Shown here one piece after another: positions 6,994 through 9,708 of a stretch of DNA of 9,708 bases. A model generated the notes under the pieces. That model searched no databases, was not told the origin of the DNA, and saw nothing but the letters and a program-made list of their open reading frames with translations. The DNA comes from Candidatus Zhuqueibacterota bacterium 4484_87 (lineage in GTDB: Bacteria; Zhuqueibacterota; Zhuqueibacteria; Thermofontimicrobiales; Thermofontimicrobiaceae). The translations under genes and the position numbers were made by a program. The stretch spans positions 1 to 9,708 of the forward strand of contig NATN01000066.1 in the NCBI GenBank assembly GCA_002085355.1, given 5' to 3'. How positions within the stretch are numbered: position 1 is the stretch's first letter; every line of letters begins with the position of its first letter.

Positions 6994-7212
6994 ATGCAAT
7001 TTCCCACAGACGATGAAATCAGTGGTTTTTATCTGGATGATGGAACAAAAATTGATCCTAATTTGCTAACCAAGCCGAGCCTATGCGTCTCATGCCAATT
7101 GAATGACAGTACTGATCCCGAAGATGAGGTTTTATGCACGCTGACGCGAATCGACCAGAGGAACGAGGAAGAATTCCGCTGCGATGCTTATAAGCCGAAA
7201 CAGTTTGATTAA
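6994..7212 (+). CDS. Small four-cysteine protein of unknown function
   Basis: A 72-aa soluble, acidic protein that I do not recognise. It has four cysteines, C31 and C34 as a CxxC, then C48 and C63, spaced C-x2-C-x13-C-x14-C. That arrangement could hold a zinc ion or an Fe-S cluster. There is no signal peptide or membrane segment. The start is well supported: ATG with AGAGGA at 6981-6986, 7 bases upstream. Cysteine spacing, a good ribosome site and an upstream candidate promoter argue for a real gene. It sits between hypF and hypC, 135 bases before hypC, which hints at a link to hydrogenase maturation or redox metal handling, but position is the only evidence. It does not look like HypE, HupF or a rubredoxin (which needs two CxxC pairs). 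Confidence 0.75.
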   Translation: MQFPTDDEISGFYLDDGTKIDPNLLTKPSLCVSCQLNDSTDPEDEVLCTLTRIDQRNEEEFRCDAYKPKQFD

Positions 7213-7347
7213 AACAAGTCTATTAATGAGCAAAATGCAAGTTATATTTGCCATGGGTCGGGTGCTGATTAAAAGATTGAAGAGGCGGAAGAGCAGACGC
7301 AATTGAAAGACCATTCTTTTGAAAATTAATATTGAGGAGAAAAAAAT

Positions 7348-7584
7348 ATGTGTCTTGCAGTGCCGATGAAGGTCATTGAAATTGACGGAAATCAAGCGAA
7401 AGTGGAAATGGGCGGAACAATGCGTACTGTGGGACTGGACATTATTGATCCGCTGCCGAAAGTGGGGGATTATGTGATTGTTCACGCCGGATTTGTAATA
7501 AATATTATCGATGAGGCAGAAGCGCAGGTAATTCTGCAGGATTTCCAACAAATGTTCGGGGATGATTATGAAGCACTTATCTGA
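7348..7584 (+). CDS. hypC: HypC, hydrogenase assembly chaperone
   Basis: Small chaperone of the HypC/HybG/HupF family, 78 aa. It binds HypD while the Fe(CN)2CO unit is built, and then carries that unit to the large subunit precursor. The essential N-terminal Cys2 is present in MCLAVP, and H46 in the VHAGF motif matches the conserved histidine. Residue 7 is methionine where many relatives have glycine (CLAVPM rather than CLAIPG). The ATG has GGAG at 7336-7339, 8 bases upstream. The end of hypC overlaps hypD, so the two partners are likely made together. The length is normal for the family. Confidence 0.96.
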   Translation: MCLAVPMKVIEIDGNQAKVEMGGTMRTVGLDIIDPLPKVGDYVIVHAGFVINIIDEAEAQVILQDFQQMFGDDYEALI

Positions 7585-8665
7585 ATACCGGGACCGAGCC
7601 CTGTGCGAAAGTTTGCTGGAAAAGATAAATCGCACCCATCGCACACCAATTAATTTAATGGAAGTCTGCGGCACGCATACCATGTCCATCGCCAGGAACG
7701 GCATCCGCCAGATTTTGCCCAAAACGATAAATTTGATTTCAGGCCCCGGCTGCCCGGTTTGTGTGACTTCGCAGTATGAAATCGACCAATTTATTGAATT
7801 AGCGAATCAGAAAGATGTCATCATCACGACTTTTGGCGATTTGATGCGGGTGCCCGGGAGTCGTTCTTCCCTGCAAAAAGAACGCGCCAATGGGGCTGAT
7901 GTGCGCGTTGTTTATTCCACGCTCGATTGTCTGGACATTGCGGAGAAAAATCCTGCCAAAGAGGTCGTCTTTTTGGGGGTCGGATTTGAGACCACGGCGC
8001 CAACAATTGCGGCGGCGATTTTGGGCGCGCAAAAGAAAAAGTTGAGGAATTTTTCTGTCATTTCTGCTCATAAAGTTGTTCCTCCGGCATTGGTCGCCCT
8101 CATGGAGAATGAGCAGGTCAAAGTTGATGGTTTTATTTGTCCGGGACATGTATCAGTGATTATCGGCGCCCGGGCTTATGAACCGATCGCTGAAAAATAT
8201 CACGTGCCGTGCGTCGTGACCGGTTTTGAGCCCGTTGATATCTTGCAGGGCTTGTCCATGTTGGTTGATCAGTTCGAAAGTGACGATGCAAAAGTTGAAA
8301 TAGCCTATCGCCGGACAGTAACCTGGGAAGGAAATGGGCGCGCCATGCAGGTTTTGAATCAAGTGTTTGAATCAGAGGATGCGGAATGGCGTGGTCTGGG
8401 CGTGATTCCCGGAAGTGGTTTGAAAATCAGGAATGAATTTAGCGAATTTGATGCCCTGCGGAAGTTTGATCTGGATGTGCCTTATGCCACGGATCCGCCG
8501 GGATGCGCCTGTGGTGAAATTCTTGCCGGTACGAAAAATCCGTTTCAATGCCCATTATTTGGAAAAGCCTGCACTCCGGAGACGCCTGTGGGTCCCTGTA
8601 TGGTTTCATCAGAAGGGACTTGCGCAGCTTATTATAGATATCACGGGCAGGAAATTGAATCCTGA
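7568..8665 (+). CDS. hypD: HypD, Fe-S scaffold for Fe(CN)2CO assembly
   Basis: HypD carries a [4Fe-4S] cluster and, with HypC, holds the active-site iron while CN and CO are attached. It is 365 aa from the ATG at 7568. Conserved motifs: MEVCGTHT with C34 and H37; SGPGCPVC with C62 and C65; SAHKVVPPA; FICPGHVS; and a C-terminal cysteine-rich cluster region with C313, C315, C328, C335, C344 and C352. The length fits the family (about 370 aa). The ATG at 7568 is preferred because GGGGA lies just upstream; an in-frame ATG at 7562 would add only two residues. The start overlaps the end of hypC by 17 bases in another frame. It is the last + strand gene, ending 11 bases from the convergent methyltransferase gene. 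No hypE follows, unlike many hyp operons. Confidence 0.97.
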   Translation: MKHLSEYRDRALCESLLEKINRTHRTPINLMEVCGTHTMSIARNGIRQILPKTINLISGPGCPVCVTSQYEIDQFIELANQKDVIITTFGDLMRVPGSRSSLQKERANGADVRVVYSTLDCLDIAEKNPAKEVVFLGVGFETTAPTIAAAILGAQKKKLRNFSVISAHKVVPPALVALMENEQVKVDGFICPGHVSVIIGARAYEPIAEKYHVPCVVTGFEPVDILQGLSMLVDQFESDDAKVEIAYRRTVTWEGNGRAMQVLNQVFESEDAEWRGLGVIPGSGLKIRNEFSEFDALRKFDLDVPYATDPPGCACGEILAGTKNPFQCPLFGKACTPETPVGPCMVSSEGTCAAYYRYHGQEIES

Positions 8666-8676
8666 TAAGCCCAATT

Positions 8677-9315
8677 TTATCTGATGACTTTTTTCTTCCC
8701 ACTGACAAAATATTCTTCGGGTTCGTCCATCCAATGCATTATTTCAAAATTGTGCTTTTGAAGCATTTCTTTCATTTCTGCGGCTGATGGCAGCTCGTGT
8801 CCGGCAACTGCATCATTCAGGCTGGCGTGAAATGTGTTGAGCTGCTGGCTTCCTTGTAGATGAATGATTGCAAACTCTCCGTTTTCGCGCAGTGCTTCCC
8901 AGCATTGAAGAAGCGCAATATCTTTATTTTTTACATGGGGAAAAACCTGGAATGCAATGATGATATCGATGCTTTTTTTCTGCACTGGCAAATGATGAAT
9001 GTCGGAACAGAGCAAATGAATACGGGAGTTGGCGCGTTTGTCAGCCTCGAAAATCATGTGCTCTGCGAAATCAAGCGCAAGTATCTGAGCATTCGGATCG
9101 GCCAGTCGGCGCAGGTATGGAAATAATACACCGGTGCCGCAACCGAGATCCATAATTCGTTTGGCTCCAGAAAAATGCAGTCGGGAGAGCAAGCCAAGCA
9201 ACTTTTTATCGTCGATGGCTTGCTTTTTCTCCCAATCTGCTGCCAAATCGTTGAAGTAGGACCGGGTTGACCGATCTATTTCAGGATTTGACGAGACGTT
9301 AATTTTGTTTTCCAT
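8677..9315 (-). CDS. Class I SAM-dependent methyltransferase (Methyltransf_11-like)
   Basis: A 212-aa soluble protein with the Rossmann-fold methyltransferase pattern. Motif I is MDLGCGTG at residues 55-62, an acidic residue ends the second strand (D82 in LALDF), D105 lies in the SDIHHLPV segment, and SIDIIIAFQVFPHV (115-128) fits motif IV and the following helix. The N-terminal YFNDLAADWEKK resembles the start of UbiE-type and other small-molecule methyltransferases. The substrate cannot be told from sequence. It starts at ATG 9315 inside the end of the upstream membrane protein gene, overlapping it by 40 bases in another frame and without a clear ribosome site, so translation may be coupled. 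It converges on hypD with an 11-base gap and is probably not part of the hydrogenase operon. Confidence 0.88.
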   Translation of the reverse strand: MENKINVSSNPEIDRSTRSYFNDLAADWEKKQAIDDKKLLGLLSRLHFSGAKRIMDLGCGTGVLFPYLRRLADPNAQILALDFAEHMIFEADKRANSRIHLLCSDIHHLPVQKKSIDIIIAFQVFPHVKNKDIALLQCWEALRENGEFAIIHLQGSQQLNTFHASLNDAVAGHELPSAAEMKEMLQKHNFEIMHWMDEPEEYFVSGKKKVIR

Positions 9316-9708
9316 AATAGATTCAAGATGATTGGTACTCCAGCAAGCTGGAGCAAAATTCCAGGTGTTGACTCGATAATTTTATAAAAAGAAAAAATTT
9401 CTCCGGGCAAATTGAACAACGGAGCGATGACAAATCCCATGGCAAGCAAAGATAGTCTTTCGGCGACAATGCTGATGATCAGGCTGCTCCACATTGGCCA
9501 TTTTCGTTGTTGGTAGAGATAGGATACCAGGCTTGCAGCAGTGACCCCTTCCACCGTCATGATGAGTGTGGTGGGAAACAGCGGTGGCATTCCCGTTAAA
9601 ATGCTCGAAAAAAAAGGTCCCAAAAGTCCCACTAAAATCGCGTAAGGAAATTCGATGATGAATCCCGCCAAAAGAATTGGCAAAAACATGGGCAGAAAAA
9701 TGGCGCCC
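9276..9708 (-). CDS. Membrane protein, probable ECF-transporter S component (partial)
   Basis: The C-terminal part of an integral membrane protein whose gene enters from beyond the right edge; the frame stays open through 9707, and the ATG at 9689 is probably internal. The visible 137 residues from that ATG contain about four to five hydrophobic segments. The order LPILLAGF, then a G-L-L-G-P-F-F-S-S-I-L-T-G-M-P-P stretch (residues 22-36), then a glutamate-containing helix followed by a short basic loop, resembles substrate-binding S components of energy-coupling factor vitamin or metal importers. It lacks the MHIPDG start known from nickel/cobalt CbiM/NikM proteins in the part seen, but that region is outside the window. 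Its substrate is unknown. It is the first gene of a - strand pair with the methyltransferase. S-component identity is moderately likely. Confidence 0.65.
   Translation of the reverse strand, partial: GAIFLPMFLPILLAGFIIEFPYAILVGLLGPFFSSILTGMPPLFPTTLIMTVEGVTAASLVSYLYQQRKWPMWSSLIISIVAERLSLLAMGFVIAPLFNLPGEIFSFYKIIESTPGILLQLAGVPIILNLLWKTKLTSRQILK

Noticed and set aside
7303..7332. Promoter-like TTGAAA and TTAATA just before hypC
   Set aside because: The match is weak, and the start point would fall at or beyond the ribosome binding site.
7132..7722. Long open frame on the - strand across hypC and the start of hypD (196 codons)
   Set aside because: It covers the clearly conserved hypC and hypD coding frames, crosses their intergenic spacer, and its translation resembles no family. 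It is a shadow frame.
8644..8680. Possible terminator between the convergent hypD and methyltransferase genes (GGGC...GCCC with AGGA...TCCT)
   Set aside because: The stem is interrupted by an unpaired bulge, inner pairing is only four bases and no proper T-run follows, so it does not support a terminator call.

Overview
This window carries a periplasmic-type [NiFe] hydrogenase and most of its maturation machinery, on the + strand from position 1 to 8665, followed by two unrelated-looking genes on the - strand that run off the right edge. The sequence does not name the organism. A cytochrome-linked, Tat-exported uptake-type hydrogenase with an ordinary proximal cluster suggests an anaerobic or facultative bacterium. 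Moderate base composition, clear GGAGG ribosome binding sites, and TTG and GTG starts fit many lineages. A Calditrichota/KSB1-like or deltaproteobacterial relative is only a guess.

Layout of the + strand: the 3' end of a multiheme c-type cytochrome gene (1-259, cut by the window edge); the hydrogenase small subunit (315-1301, Tat signal, Fe-S cluster ligands); the large subunit (1302-2864, Ni-Fe ligands and a cleavable 15-residue tail); a terminator-like hairpin (2884-2925); then a tightly packed maturation block of endopeptidase (2963-3487), hypA (3480-3821), hypB (about 3828-4505) and hypF (4492-6771). After a 222-base gap with a candidate promoter come a small unrecognised four-cysteine protein (6994-7212), hypC (7348-7584) and hypD (7568-8665). 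The - strand has a SAM-dependent methyltransferase (8677-9315) and, upstream of it and overlapping by 40 bases, a partial membrane protein resembling an ECF-transporter S component (9276-9708).

How the parts fit: HypF prepares the carbamoyl group for the cyanide ligands (normally with HypE), HypC and HypD assemble the Fe(CN)2CO unit, HypA and HypB deliver nickel, and the M52-type endopeptidase removes the tail of the large subunit after His505. The folded enzyme would be carried out by the Tat signal of the small subunit. It would pass electrons from H2 to the multiheme cytochrome, because the small subunit has no membrane anchor and no cytochrome b gene is visible. No hypE is present in the window, so it must lie elsewhere.

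The points most worth a second look are the uncharacterised four-cysteine protein between hypF and hypC, the predicted all-[4Fe-4S] relay with an extra cysteine in the small subunit, the two hairpins flanking the start of the maturation block, and a possible AUU start for hypB. The core operon itself belongs to well-known families. I saw no convincing new system.
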